Assembly: GCA_023678885.1 (NCBI GenBank)
Contig: CM042993.1
Coordinates: 3,866,501 to 3,930,500, forward strand
Source of the DNA: Pogostemon cablin
Taxonomy: Eukaryota; Streptophyta; Magnoliopsida; Lamiales; Lamiaceae
Direction: 5' to 3'
DNA length: 64,000 nucleotides
The position numbers and the translations under genes were made by a program. The notes below the pieces were generated by a model. The model was not told the DNA's origin and made no database searches. It saw only the letters and a list, made by a program, of their open reading frames with translations. Shown piece after piece: positions 21,688 to 34,062 of the stretch. Every line of letters begins with the position of its first letter. Position 1 is the stretch's first letter.

Positions 21688-23835
21688 TAGGATTAATCGT
21701 AAGAAAAATTATGAATGTAATTCTTATTGTAAATTGATCCCAATATTTAATAAATTACAAAAAATAACTCGACTTTTAAACATTGTTGTAAAATGCACTC
21801 AATAGACAATAGTCGGGTAAGCATTTATTGCTCGTTGTGATTCATTTTGCCACCATGTTTAAAGGTGAGATTCTTTTCTTTAATTTCATAAAAGTGATGA
21901 TTAATTTGTAATAAGAATAAAATTCATCATTTTTCTTGTTATTAACTTCTTTTTATTATATATTTTGTTGGAAACCGTTTGATAATTGAAGCGTGAAATA
22001 TAATAAAATCTATACTCAAGCCTAAAAAATTCTTTACGTATAGATGTCACCATCTAACACATGTAACAAAAGATGTAATAAAAAAAAATGCAACAATACA
22101 TATGAAATCTGTATCGAATGGATTAATCACCTACTTACCATAATTGCGTAGTCGCCTTTTAGTAAACGCGTTTAAATATTAATTTGTCCAACTATCATAT
22201 AATTTTGCAAGGTATCTGATAGCAACTTTCCACAATTATGTAATGCCAAACATTGGGGGAAATAGAAAAGGAAAAAAAAAATTCTACAACCTCAATAATT
22301 GGACCCACTGACCATTATAAATTCATCATGAATAATTCCAAAAATACCTGAAAATGCCTTTTTTTTTTTTTTTTATTAAACCTGGCAGTTAGTTGTCAAC
22401 CAATACTTACTCCAATCATTATAGCAGTAACATAATCATTATTTAAGTTTAGAATTTAATGAATTCAATTAATTAGCAGTAGTGTTGATTTAACTTGAGA
22501 AATAAGTAGGAAATTTAAATAACTGCGTCCAGTTGCCAAGTGGGCCAATTATTGGTTCTAACCCACGTTTCTAACTGTGGGCCGACTATTAATTCTCTCG
22601 CACACTCAATCGACACGCACAACTTTTTTTTAATTTTGATTTGTTTTAAATAATTATGTAAATAAATTATATACTATATGAATAATTTTTCAAATAGTTT
22701 ATCACCCGAGGTTGATTAAAGTTATATAAGTACAAAAAAATTTATTTAATTTAATCTCTTTTTCAAAGGAGAATTTTTTTTATTATTATATAAAAATACA
22801 TTGGGGACAGAGAAAATCAAATTAAATTATTCTTTCATAAAATTAAAAATTCTGTTCGAACTCGATCAATTCATGGCTATAAGTAAAAGTAAGTGTTAAA
22901 TTATTAAATTATTAAATTAAATTAAATTACTCGATTTTGGGTTATGTGTGATTATATTAAAAGTTTTTTCAAGCACATTTCGATTGCATATCAAATAAGG
23001 TCAAAAATATATTTTAAATTTCAAACAAAATTGAACTGTCCTGCTTTCAACTCAACTTATTTACACTCTAAATACTTTTTTTAAAAAAATTAATTTTTTT
23101 GTTGAATTTGATTAACAATAAAATTAGTTGGTAAAACGTTGGTGGATGATTTTTTACCAAAAAAAAATTCTCTTTCATCTATGAATATTTTTGTTGTAAT
23201 ATGTTATTAATTATAATTTTATTGGTAAATAACAATGGAAATTCTTTTATTGATAAAAACATTATAAATCAACTGATATTTCATTATTAAAAGATAAATA
23301 TTTTTTTTCTTTTGTCAAACCGTAAATAATTACTAACACCAACTGAATTTTGTTTGATAAAATAGAGAGGAGTTTTACAATGAGTCAGTGATCCAAATTC
23401 TTGGCTAATTTACTAGTAGGATTTTTTGAGATATCACGTGAACTAAGAATATTGTTTATAATATATATATGTTTATTTATTTTTGAGTTAATATAAAAAA
23501 TAAGTAATGAAAATAAAAAGAATCTTGCAATATTGAAGTTGCTTTCTATACGACTCTCATTTGTCACATCTCATTTTACTTTGTACTAGTAAAGATAGAT
23601 TGGCAAAATGAATGGAGAAATTAATAAGAGAATACACTGCCGACTAATTGGTGATGAGACATTTAATTTTAAACCAACTCTCTAAAGCTGATTGCTAATT
23701 GTAACTTAAAAATGGATTATATTGTACTGGTTTTAAAGTTAAAACTCCCACTTTACTCTTTGCCCTAATTAGTCAATTAAATGTTGTGTTTTAGGATTTT
23801 TTTAATTATTATAATTAATGTATATCATTTTAGAC
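21688..23835. other. AT-rich spacer
   Basis: No gene is seen. A T run lies near 22360. A GC-richer patch at 22530-22620 contains GTGGGCC words and cannot be classified. The open frame 23385-23567 on the minus strand has no protein features. Confidence 0.45.
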
Positions 23836-23844
23836 TCTCAATTT

Positions 23845-24125
23845 GACAAAATCTCTTATGTGAGACGGATGTGAGACGAGCCGATCCATCAATAAAGTAT
23901 GCTTATTGTATAGATAAAGTATGTTCAATGTTTTTTAAAATATATTTTCTTAAGTATGATAGATTATGTATTAAAGTATGATTTTAGTGTGTTATAATAT
24001 GATTTATTATTAACATACTTTTAACTACAAATGAGCATACTTATATCTATACAATAAGCATATTTTAGTAATTGATCGATTCGTCTCTCACCCATCTCAC
24101 AAATAACCCGTGTCACAAGAGAATC
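23845..24125. mobile_element. Mutator-like MITE, CTCTTGTGAGACGG subfamily
   Basis: A 281-bp copy with ends GACAAAATCTCTTATGTGAG and (inverted) GATTCTCTTGTGACACGG. The flanks TCTCAATTT (23836-23844) and TCTCAATAT (24126-24134) match at 8 of 9. The interior shares AAAGTATGCTTATT words with 21394-21678. Confidence 0.75.
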
Positions 24126-24134
24126 TCTCAATAT

Positions 24135-24367
24135 TTTCCCCAAAATTTGACTTTAGAGCTTAATGATGGTTTTAGAATTTTATATTCTTAAAATAAAATT
24201 CAAATGGCATATAAACTGATTTTACAAATTAAAGACTAATTCTTAGAATTTGGGCACATGAATTGCTTGTCGTGCATTTATAGTTAAACTTTAATTATTT
24301 TAATATTATGTGATGCATTGAACTTGAATCCGTTTCATATTTCATCTACATGGATCTCACACCAACA

Positions 24368-24412
<45 letters not shown>

Positions 24413-24937
24413 ATTTAAGTAATCTTTACAAAGAGTTCTTTTGTGATTTAGAAGTATTAAATTAAACTAGAACTCGCGTAACAAATGTGACTTAAATTTA
24501 AACTAAAAAGAAAATTGGTATCATCACTAGTTATATTCACTCCCAAATTAAACAAATTGATTTATACAAGGAATCAAATCTTAAATTCTCCATACCACAA
24601 TTAAAGAATGATTAACATAATAAGTTGTAAGAAGCTCCCTGAAAATGACCAATTAAAGAACGTAATTAGTCAAAAATAAATAATGCATGGGAATCCAAAT
24701 AATGCATGCATCTTACTCAATAACTTCAAGAAAAACAATATCTCACCAAATCCCTTTATAATTTCCCCCACTAATTACTTAAGAAAGTTTTAATTAAACA
24801 AGCCATGTGAAAAGAATATGGAGAAAGTGGCAGCTAGCAAATTGTAATTTTGGGCAAATTATTTTTATTTACTTCATTAACGTAATGAAATTACTGAAAA
24901 TTTTAATTAAAGACTAATATTTGCTTCAAAATAATAA
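24135..24937. repeat. AT-rich spacer with a palindromic trinucleotide repeat
   Basis: At about 24369-24411 an (AAT)n run switches to (ATT)n, forming a self-complementary microsatellite able to fold back on itself. Nothing else is recognisable. Confidence 0.6.
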
Positions 24938-24946
24938 TAATAATAA

Positions 24947-25291
24947 GGGGCACTCTCTTATCATGAAATGGGTCGATGTGAAATGAGGTTGTATAAATAT
25001 TATATGAATACAATATGATTATTACATAGATAAATTAAAAATTTATAAATATGATTTATCAAAATATGATAATTATGTATTAAAATATGATTTTAGTGAA
25101 TTATAGTAGAGTATAATTTATTAATCAATAATTATATTTTAGCGAATTATATTATAACACTTTGAAATTATATTTTAGTGTATCATTTATTATATTTTTA
25201 GAAATCATATTTTAACTAAATTTTTACTAATATAACAATCATATTTTAATAATAAATTATTTTATCTCCTCCCGCAGGAGATTATGTGTGG
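24947..25291. mobile_element. Decayed Mutator-like MITE
   Basis: The left end GGGGCACTCTCTTATCATG and the right end CAGGAGATTATGTGTGG are weak inverted copies. TAATAATAA flanks both sides (24938-24946, 25292-25300), but this TSD is low-complexity and could be chance. The interior has repeated AATTATATTTTAG words like the CTCTTGTGAGACGG subfamily. Confidence 0.5.
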
Positions 25292-25300
25292 TAATAATAA

Positions 25301-26042
25301 TAGTAATAATTGGTGGATATGTGTCCCAATAATTTGTATAATTCTATTTGTGTCTTCCAACTCTAGTAATTGAATCATAGCCATTGGTGACATGTGAAAT
25401 AATTTCTATTGGCCCTTTGAAATTTGGTGATTCACTAAATTAGACCACCAATCATTTTCTCAATTTGGTCAAGATGTTTGGCAAACACATGCTTTTGTTT
25501 CTCATCAAGATAACTGGTGTGGCTACTCATTTTCAAATTAATTAGTTTGGAGTAAATTGATAAATATAAAATATATTTAATTCATTTCAATTCATCTCGA
25601 ATTCCTAGTACATGATATTAATTAATTTATGTCACGCGTCACATTACATATACTTATATACTTTAATCAAAGTATGACAGCGTACATAAACAATATATCA
25701 AATACAAGATGGCGATTGGCGAGAGTTGCTCTGTTTTTTAAACTCTTTTTTTTTTTTTGACTTATGAATAATTATAATATTCTCAAATGGGTAATACTCC
25801 TATTCATTGATAACAACGATAGTTTAAAAAACATGATATTATATCTTATACGATTTAATTTAATTCATCTTTTTAACTTAAAGGTTATCAGTAATAATAT
25901 GTTAATCATCGAATAAGTACATGCAATTTCTAATGTTCATTGATCATAAGCAAACATGAAATCTATTTTCAAGAGAAAGGAAAAAAAATAATTATAGTTG
26001 GAAACGAAAATGAGGAATTCTTTTAATGATGATATCATTTAG
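25301..26042. other. AT-rich spacer
   Basis: Nothing recognisable was found in this stretch. Confidence 0.45.
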
Positions 26043-26105
26043 TTTTTTTTATATATAAATTACTCCCTTCATCCCATTTCAAAGCATAGCGCCAATGATA
26101 AAGAA

Positions 26106-26702
26106 GTGGTTTTCTTGTTGAATAAGGAGATGCAGTGGCCTAAAAATCAGCAGCAATGCAAGTCTGTGGATGTAGTGGACACAGAGCATGATGAGAACTT
26201 TGCCTCGTCTGATGCTGAGTTTGAGAGTTTGTCCAATGATGCGAGTTTTGAATACCTTGAGAAGCTACTTGCATTAGGAGATGTCAGGGATGTACAGCTA
26301 AGGAGGACCACAGCTGACATGAATCATAATAAGAAGGGTGTTGATGAAGAGAAAAGGAGACCTGCAGCCGAGAAGGTTGATTATGAGGAGAAGAGAGTTG
26401 TAGTAGAGGAGATCGACAAAGCAAGCGGATCTCTTATTTTTCCTATTACTAACTCTGATGTTATGTTTGATAATGCTTTGATTGCAGGAAATATGGATGA
26501 TCCATATTTGAAGCCTCCTGACTTACCTCCAGATTTTTCTTTTTATATGGAAGTTGAGCATTCTAACTTTTGCAGTCCGTGTTTTAACAAGGAGGATCCT
26601 GTATTGGTGACGAAGAGAGGTGAGGTGGTTGTAGTTGCCAATGATAGAGGAAGGAAGTACTTGGAGGTACGAATGCAAGAGGACTGTACTCCGAGTCAGT
26701 AG
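26106..26702 (+). pseudogene. 5'-truncated retroelement ORF of unknown function
   Basis: An open frame of about 200 codons. It has no convincing start: the frame is open back to 26043, position 26106 is GTG, and the first ATG is at 26130. This suits a coding region cut at its 5' end. The encoded protein is acidic and hydrophilic, with FASSDAEFESLSNDASFEYL (residues about 32-51), a Lys/Glu-rich stretch (about 72-105) and a PDLPPDFSFYMEVEHSNFC segment. I recognise no protease, reverse transcriptase, RNase H or integrase motif. Its position just upstream of the GTTAAACATGAGCGCC motif suggests the end of the pol or an extra ORF of the Athila/Tat-like element. It could also be a transduced fragment. 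Confidence 0.45.
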
Positions 26703-28334
26703 TTCAAGAAAGAGGTATCCGTCATGACTCTCCGACGTTAAACATGAGCGCCTGTTGGGGGACCGACCCTCCCGTTTTATTACTTTATTGAGTCTGTATC
26801 AATGTAGGAATTTTATTAGGTGTTGCTCGACTGCAGTGCATACTTCTTTTCAAACTTATTCCCTCACTTTGTTTGATCTAAGTTTGGGGGGATACGTATA
26901 TACTTGTGTCTCACAGCACCAATTGCTTCATTGCTTTATTGTGTTGTGTGTTTGGATGATTAATTTTTTGTGATTTTTTAGTATTTTTGATTCATTTGAT
27001 GATATTGAGATGTCAATTTTTTGTGATTGTCCAGTTGTGTGTCGTTTAGTTGTGTTTGTTGCGTGTTAATCCTAGTGATTATGTGGTTAATTGTTGGTTC
27101 TCCATGATGATTGTTGGATATTTTGAAGCACTTGATTAAATTGAAATTGTGATAATGTGGTGTTATGGTATAATGGTGATGATCCAGCTAGATGTGTACT
27201 TGGATGTTGAAATACTTAAGATTGTTGCATGTATTAAAATTGGTTCATAAGCCTATGTAGGAGTGCTCATTATTCCGTTAAACCCATGTGAGATTTGAGC
27301 TTCAATGAATCATGAACATACATGGTTGGTTTATTTCTTGAGAGTATCGTTCAAATGCATGTATTCTAGAACTTGACTCTTAATCTACTTGAGACTAGAT
27401 GATTGATTAGATGATGGGAAATGACTTTAGGCCATTTTGTTCTTTATTGAGTCACTAGCCAAATATTTATCCTACCTTGAAATTTAATCCATTGTTTCCT
27501 ATTTGAGCTTATAAGCCTATTTCGTTGGAAGCCTATGAAGATAGCCAAATTATTTCTTTAAAGGCCTTTTTAATACCTATCCTAGTAGAGAAATAAAGGA
27601 GAAAGATTGGTGTAGTGTGAAAAAAAAAATTGGAAAGATAAATATTGATGGATAGTGATTGGAAGTAAAGGATGGTTAAAATTTGCAAAAAGGGTATTAC
27701 CTGAAACTGGTACCCCAGTTATAGGGTAGTGCCTGAAGGTACCCTAATTGAAAAAAAAGAAAAGAAAGAAATGAAAATAAGACGTTGATGCTTGAAAGTA
27801 AAGGGGGATTGAATTGATGAAAAAAATTGAAAGAGAGAAAAAAAAGAGGGGATTGATTTGTCAAGTATATTTGTTGAAATGTATCTCCACAGTTGATTCT
27901 CTACTAGTGATTGAGTCACTTATCATATATTTACCTACCCTTGTCCAAAGAGCTAACGTTACAACCCTAAGCTAGTCCTTTGTGATCTCATCGTTAAGTC
28001 TTTGGAGTTAGTGGAGAGTTTAGATGATTGTCAAGCTTATGGTTACGCGTGCATGTGAATTGATTTGAGTGTATGTATATTAGTCATGAGAGTAAATAGC
28101 TCACACTTGAGCGATGAGTGCAAATACTATCTGTAAGAGTGGAAGATGAGCATTCTGAAATGGGAAGTGACTAATTTGACGTGCATGTTCAATTGAATAA
28201 TAATTTTGTCATTTGAGTATATTATCTTGGTTTGGATATAGGTGATCCCTTATTTGCTATAGAATTTCAACTCTCATTTCTCTCTAGTTTTGAATTCGTT
28301 GTTCGGGGACGAACAACATGGTAGTTTGGGGGGT

Positions 28335-30087
28335 TGATGAGAGTGAAAATTTACGTCTTTTTGGTCTTATAATATCTTATTTTTATTAGAATAAGGCCAT
28401 ACATTCGTGTTGGATTGCGCAATCTACATATTTTACATGATTATGGTGTTACTAATGGGTTTTATTGAGTTTTGAAGGTTAAAATATGGTAGAAATAAAG
28501 CAGGAATGAAAACGAGCAAGAAACGGGGCTAAAAAGACCCAACTCGAGCTGCAACATGCAACTCGAGTTGCCACACGACTTGCAACACAAGTTGAGTTAG
28601 GCCCCGAAAAGTGTCCAGAATCGTCCAGAGAGCTTACTTGAGTTGCAAGGTCCAACTTGACTTGCAACTCGAGTCGAGTAGGGGGCAGAACAGCGTCCAA
28701 AAATCATCCAGAGAGCCAACACGAGTTATAGGAGCCAACACGACTTGCAACACGAGTCGTGTTGAGGTCCGGAAGTGATCCAGGATGCAGAGCATCACAA
28801 CTCGAGTTGACAGGCAGCAACTCAAGTTGCTAACTCGAGTCATATTGGTGCAACACTGGTCGAGTTGGGTAACTCGAGCTACGTAGGGCCAACTCGTGTT
28901 GGGTTATTTTGGGCCAAAAATTGAGATTTTTGATTCCCTGTGCGTGACAACGTGTAAAAACAGCCCATTCAAGTTAATTTTCGTGAAAAAAGGTATAAAA
29001 AGGATCAGATCACTTGGAGAAAAGAGACGGATCATTCACCACAACAATACAATGTGAATTCAATTCACGCACCACCCATCCATCCATCCACACACACCAG
29101 ATCATCCATCCATCCATCCCATCGGTCCGGAAGTAGATTCAAGTGCTGTTGAGAGAGGCAATTCAATCGGAGAGATGGGGAAAGAACGTAAACCACGTGA
29201 CACTAGGGTTTCGTATTTCTTCTTATCTTTTCAATTGTTGATTTTGTTATGAACTTGATAGTCATGAAGGTTGTTTGTAACTTCATGGGCTAAAAACCCT
29301 TTACAGTTCTAAGGATTGAAGGTTAGGGTAATTGATTTGGGAACCCTAGACTATTATTGTTAATTCATGCTATTAAGTTTCTTATTTATTTGATTTATCC
29401 GGACTTTATTACATGATTGTAGCGTCTTCATAGCATGCTATTGATGTTGCCCGTGATGCGTAGTATATTGTGTTAGCTTGTGTGCATTCGTGTTTAATAT
29501 TGTTTGTTTGCTAGGGATTATAGTAGTTTGCCCGTGAACACGATAATCCTAAGGACTGATAAATAAAATATTTGATATTTTTAGTGAAACAATGCAATTA
29601 AGAATTCAAGTAGGAAGTAAATATGTTTGAATAGTACTTTCAGAAAATATATGTTAGTCAAATTGGTCATCCGGAGGTTTATGAAATTCGCCTTATTAGT
29701 ATCTAGGAAGGAGGTTCAAAACTCTTCACGCGTTATCTTATAATGTATTTCCATTAAAACAGTATGAATGAACAATAGGACGTCTAGGAGACCAAATCAA
29801 TTGCACTACACCTGAAACCTTAGAGCTATTAAATTTCTCTTGAACAACCTTGAAACAAATTTTGCTTTTATTTAATTTTATATTTATTATTTCAACACGT
29901 TAGTAATTAAACATATTTAAACACTTGGAAATTGGTTACCACAATTCTGGTTAAAGAATGATAGAAATTAAATAAATAATCAATTGTCTCAATGGGAACG
30001 ATATTTATTTTAACTGGGGTACTTGCCATTATAATTGGCATCCCTACATTTGGGGATTTAATTGGAGTGCGCAATAAAAGCCTAACA
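28335..30087 (+). repeat. Long terminal repeat (3' LTR)
   Basis: It starts TGATGAGAGTGAAAATTTAC directly after the G-rich polypurine tract and ends CAATAAAAGCCTAACA, so TG...CA termini hold. A TATA box (TATAAAA) is at 28994-29000. Upstream of it, 28540-28890 is filled with variants of AACTCGAGTTGC and AACACGAGTTGC in both orientations. The TGATGAG start resembles Athila/Tat LTRs. Confidence 0.65.
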
Positions 30088-30534
30088 TCCCTCCATCCGC
30101 TTATAAGGTATTCATTTTGCTATTTTGATTATTTATTTTAAAGGTATTCATTTTCCTTTTTAGTAAAAATGTCTTATATTTACCAACCACTCACTATTAA
30201 TACAACACCTTACTTTACATACAATAATACTTCACTAAAGCATAGCTCAAGTGGTAAAGGAGATGGTGGAAAGACTTTCCAACTGAGCTTGGTTGATGCA
30301 GGGTGGGGGTTCGAATCCTGCTTTTGGCATGAATTTGACCTCTTATAAGCACAAGTTAAACAGTGAACCCACGCAATTTACCTTCTCCACCAATTCTCAA
30401 AAGAAGGGCATGGGCCCCAATTCCCATAACACAATTCTCAAAAGAGGGGCATGGGGCCCCAATCCTCAGAACAGAGGTATTGAGGCCCCGGGTACACCAA
30501 TAATACTTCATTGTACGTTATCGAATGGAGTAGT
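30088..30534. mobile_element. Stowaway-like MITE carrying a SINE
   Basis: The left end TCCCTCCATCCGCTTATAAG abuts the LTR and the right end is TATCGAATGGAGTA. The words AAGGTATTCATTTTGC and TTTTTAGTAAAAA match the Stowaway copy at 48905-49098. The leftmost bases would have been separated by the retroelement insertion, and the middle is interrupted by the SINE at 30235-30497. Confidence 0.55.
30235..30497 (+). mobile_element. tRNA-derived SINE, family S1
   Basis: Flanked by a perfect 13-bp TSD CAATAATACTTCA (30222-30234, 30498-30510). RNA polymerase III boxes are visible: TAGCTCAAGTGG at 30243-30254 (A) and GGTTCGAATCC at 30308-30318 (B). The body (GGCATGAATTTGAC, CAAGTTAAACAGTGAACC) is shared with 39281-39538. 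There is a partial internal duplication of the GAAGGGCATGGG segment. Confidence 0.85.
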
Positions 30535-30546
30535 ATGAAATCTCCA

Positions 30547-30632
30547 TTATTATTTTATTTTTATTTTTATATTTTTATATTTTAGGGTGAGTATTATTTT
30601 ATTTTTATTTTTATATTTTTATATTTTAGGGT
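30547..30632. repeat. Tandem duplication of about 43 bp
   Basis: Two near-identical units running from ATTATTTTATTTTTATTT to TTTTAGGGTGAG lie side by side. Confidence 0.8.
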
Positions 30633-30705
30633 GAGAAGGAGAATAAGCCGACCAAAGAGGCAATAGTATTCGTGTGGCGTGGCATGACCCCACGTACCAC
30701 CCTTA

Positions 30706-31394
30706 GACTATCCACATCAACAACCCACAACAACCCAATCATTCAATAAAATATTTATTTCTCTCACATCCACATATACAATTCGCAACCCAACTCAATC
30801 TCAAAATTTTAATACTCCATCAACAACCCAACCCAACCCAACTTTTTAATAAAATATTCATTTCTCTCTCTTTTACATATATATACACTATAATTATTAA
30901 TATAAAATTATACACTATTTTGATAATTTTTAAATTATATATTTAAAACTATAATAATTTCATATTTAAAATTTATTTTAGTTCTACATTTTACAATTAT
31001 AGCAAGAAAATTATTACGAAAACACACAAAATAATATTTGAACTCTAACATGAAATTAAATTCAAAATTTTTTAAATAATTTAAAATGTGTCAATATTAT
31101 ACTCTTTTTGTAGAAAAGAAAAAAATAAAAATTTAGATCAATTTTTTATAAAATAAAAATAAATTATATATCATATATAAAGATTTTAAGTTATGTTCAT
31201 AAAATATAATTAAAATTTATTATAATGTGACAAATGTCACAAGTTGATTGGTTGGGTAGATGGGTTGATGGTTTGTGGTGTGGGTTGTTCTGACACTCAA
31301 AACCCCAACCGGTTGCTATCTAATTGGCATTTTTGATTTTCTTTTTTTCTTACAATAATTTCCACCTCAGCAACCGGTTACGGATGGGGTAGTC
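30706..31394. mobile_element. Probable PIF/Harbinger-type MITE
   Basis: The left end GACTATCCACATC and inverted right end GACTACCCCATCC are similar, and TTA flanks both (30703-30705, 31395-31397). Subterminal AACAACCCA words near the left are matched by TGGGTTGTT and GGGTTGATGG near the right. The 689-bp interior is AT-rich and non-coding. Confidence 0.55.
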
Positions 31395-31397
31395 TTA

Positions 31398-33193
31398 ATA
31401 CAGTGTGAACAAGCCACGTTTACCATAATTATTCACAAATATTAATTCACCCATCTATTTATAATTTATTTTTTAAAAAATTATAAACGTGTGGTGTTGG
31501 GGTGGTGTGCACTAAGGTGTCGTAGGTTTCACTTCTATGTCTTTTGTTTCCCTGCCTGCGAACATTATCGACGCTTCCATTTTACTTCCAAACCTTTCTT
31601 TTTACATTTTTCTCCTTCATCTTTAGGACGACGAGATAATGTTACACCATCCATGTTCCATTTATAAATTTTCATTTGTGTTTTGCACGTGTTAAATAGT
31701 ATTACTATTTTATATAATGGATAATTGTGTTAGTAGCTAGTGAGTGATTGGTCATATGTAGAATTTTTTTATTGAAAGAAAAAAATAAAGATATTTGAAT
31801 ATGACATTCAATATTGTAAAATGAGAATCTTTCGATAAAACATGATACTCTTTTATTAAATGGGAAAAATAAAAATAATTGGATGTGTCACTCAATATAG
31901 TAAAATGAGATGGAGGGAGAATTATTCACTAAATTCTTACCTTTAAATTGTCTCATGTAATATTTGTCCCCTTTTTTTTATATATATATAATTTTATAAT
32001 TAGCAAATAAATATGGAATTTGATAAAGGTTAATTGTAAGATCTTGTGAGACATTCATATTTTAATTTTAATTTAAGCTGTTCCAAATTTTTAGATTAGC
32101 TCATGACGTGTAAAATTAACTTTTTAATTTGGTTTCCATAATAAATACTCCCCGTCCCGTCCAAACATTACCGGTTGCTTTTTGTGCGAAGATTAAGAAG
32201 TATTATTATTTTATGTGTAGTGGATAGTTGTATTTGTAGTGAGTGATGGACCACATGTTGTACCTTTTTGCTAAAAGTGAGAAATAATGACATTTGGATG
32301 GAACGTCCAATATAATAAAATGGTGACCTTTCGGTACTCATTCTATTTTGGAATTTCACATAAGAAGTTTTTACTTTCTTAAAAATACAACAAGTCAAAA
32401 CAATCAATTAATCTATTATATGTACTCCTAATTATGTTGGCAAAATCTTGTTTGAAACGTCTTACAAGATGATTTCGGTGAGAAAGATGAAATTTGATAA
32501 ATTTGATAATCAATAGGTGAGAAGTGATAATAATGCAATAAATTATTTCATGAACAAATTCTCGTAAAAATAAAAAGTAATAATATTAAAAAAAAAATAA
32601 CTAACTAAAAAAAATGTAAAATTGTCATGACTGCCCCCAATTATGTTTTTCTTGCCCAATTAGGTTTTATAGTTTAAAAGTCGTTTTTACGCCAGGTATA
32701 TAATTAGGGTGAAGTTTGTTGGGTTTAATTAAATGATAATAATTAGGCAAATGGCAATTTAAAGAAGACTCCTTAATTATATTTCCTTAAAAAGATTTTC
32801 AAAACACGAATGAATTCTTTCGTTTGCTTGCAAGAAAAATGTTTGGAAGTTGTCGCAATTTAATATTTTTTGGGAAATTAAAGTTTTGTCAAACATTCAA
32901 CCTAATTAAATAAAGTAGAAAGTATAATTATTTTAGGCATCTTTTTTGCTTAATTATTTTGTGATCCTCGTGATGTGGTATAGTTGGTAATGTCAAAACA
33001 AATCAACTACTCAATTTTCTCAACTTCTATAATTTCACATAACGGAATTAATGGTATTTTTAAAAATTAAATCATTCTATTTCTAAGGTAAATGTTAATT
33101 TCAATTCTATAAAATGCATTAAGTAATTAAATATTAGTATTTTAATTGGATGCATAATTGTGTGCATGACTTAATTGCTCTAATTTCGAAATA
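31398..33193. other. Spacer with decayed MITE fragments
   Basis: No gene. 32150-32340 (CTCCCCGTCCCGTCC onward, with GTAGTGGATAGTTGTATT) is a Stowaway-like MITE whose right end is eroded. About 31670-31920 ends ATGGAGGGAGAA and looks like another. 32445-32620 contains GTGATAAT words of the GTGAGACGG MITE family. Confidence 0.45.
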
Positions 33194-33196
33194 TAT

Positions 33197-33518
33197 CACT
33201 AAAAAAATTGTTTAACAACGGAATCTGTTGGTAAAGTAGTGATTGGTAATTTTTTAGCAATGAAAATTCAATTCCATTGATAAATTATTCCGTTGGTAAT
33301 CCGTTGCTAATAATTCCGTTGGTAATTTATATAATGATTTCGTTGGTAATCCATTGGTAATTACCAACATATTGAATTCCGTTGGTAAAATAGAGAAGAA
33401 ATCATTGGCATTCAATTGCTAAAGGAAAAATGTCATTTTTGTTGTTATTCCGTTGATAATTATCAACGGATTGAATTTCATTGGAATTTCCGTTGCTAAA
33501 AAATACTTTTTTGTAGTA
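33197..33518. mobile_element. CACTA-type MITE, CCGTTGGTAA family
   Basis: The left end CACTAAAAAAATTG and right end TTTTTTGTAGTA (last G mutated) are flanked by TAT on both sides (33194-33196, 33519-33521), the 3-bp TSD of CACTA (EnSpm) elements. The 322-bp interior repeats AATTCCGTTGGTAAT and its inverse. Same family as 36918-37339. Confidence 0.75.
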
Positions 33519-33570
33519 TATAATCGAACACCGTAACAAACTAATGCTATAATTTGAAGAGTGGGTGTCA

Positions 33571-33857
33571 TGTAAACTGGGTTTACATATAAATTTTATT
33601 TTTTAAAATTTATTCTTTAGTATATATAAAAGAATTACTTTTTGAAGAGTAATAATTTCTATATAGAAGAGTAATAATTCATGTCTCTAAAGAGTAATTT
33701 TTTATGTACTAAAAAGTAATCCATAAATTAGGATTTACAAGAATTTGAAGAGTAATTTTTTAATTTAAAAGAGTAATAATTTATGTGTAAAAAGTAATTT
33801 TTTTTGTACTAAAGAGTAACATAGTTTACATATTAACGTATGTAAACCCAGTTTACA
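33571..33857. repeat. Inverted-repeat MITE, TGTAAACTGGG family
   Basis: TGTAAACTGGGTTTACATA at 33571-33589 recurs perfectly inverted at 33839-33857. The 250-bp interior is built from GAAGAGTAATAATT-like words. A further AGTAAACTGGGTTTAC stands at about 33890-33906. The termini are themselves near-palindromic. No TSD was determined. Confidence 0.7.
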
Positions 33858-34062
33858 CAAGTGTTTATCATATTTGGCAAATACTTGAGTAAACTGGGTT
33901 TACGGTGTAAACCTTATGGTCATCTTTCTAATTATATTATATTCTATGTATTGTTAGAGTTTAAATTAAAAAAGGAAACTACATGGGTTATACTGTGAAT
34001 CGGATTACAGGGGACTAACTCAACTTTAAATTGGATTATAGGGGACTAACTCAATATTTAAA

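Larger units (their letters stand above)
26071..30087 (+). mobile_element. 3' part of an Athila/Tat-like Ty3/gypsy retrotransposon
   Basis: The order is: ORF fragment (to 26702), a GACGTTAAACATGAGCGCC motif at about 26738-26757 of the kind found after the last ORF of Athila/Tat elements, about 1.6 kb of non-coding internal DNA, a polypurine-like AGTTTGGGGGG tract (about 28324-28333), then a 1753-bp LTR. gag, protease, reverse transcriptase and the 5' LTR are absent. TCCCT occurs at 26064-26068 and at 30088-30092, which could be the 5-bp TSD, but the left half of the element is missing, so this may be coincidence. The family call rests on these motifs and LTR start, not on polymerase sequence. 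Confidence 0.65.
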
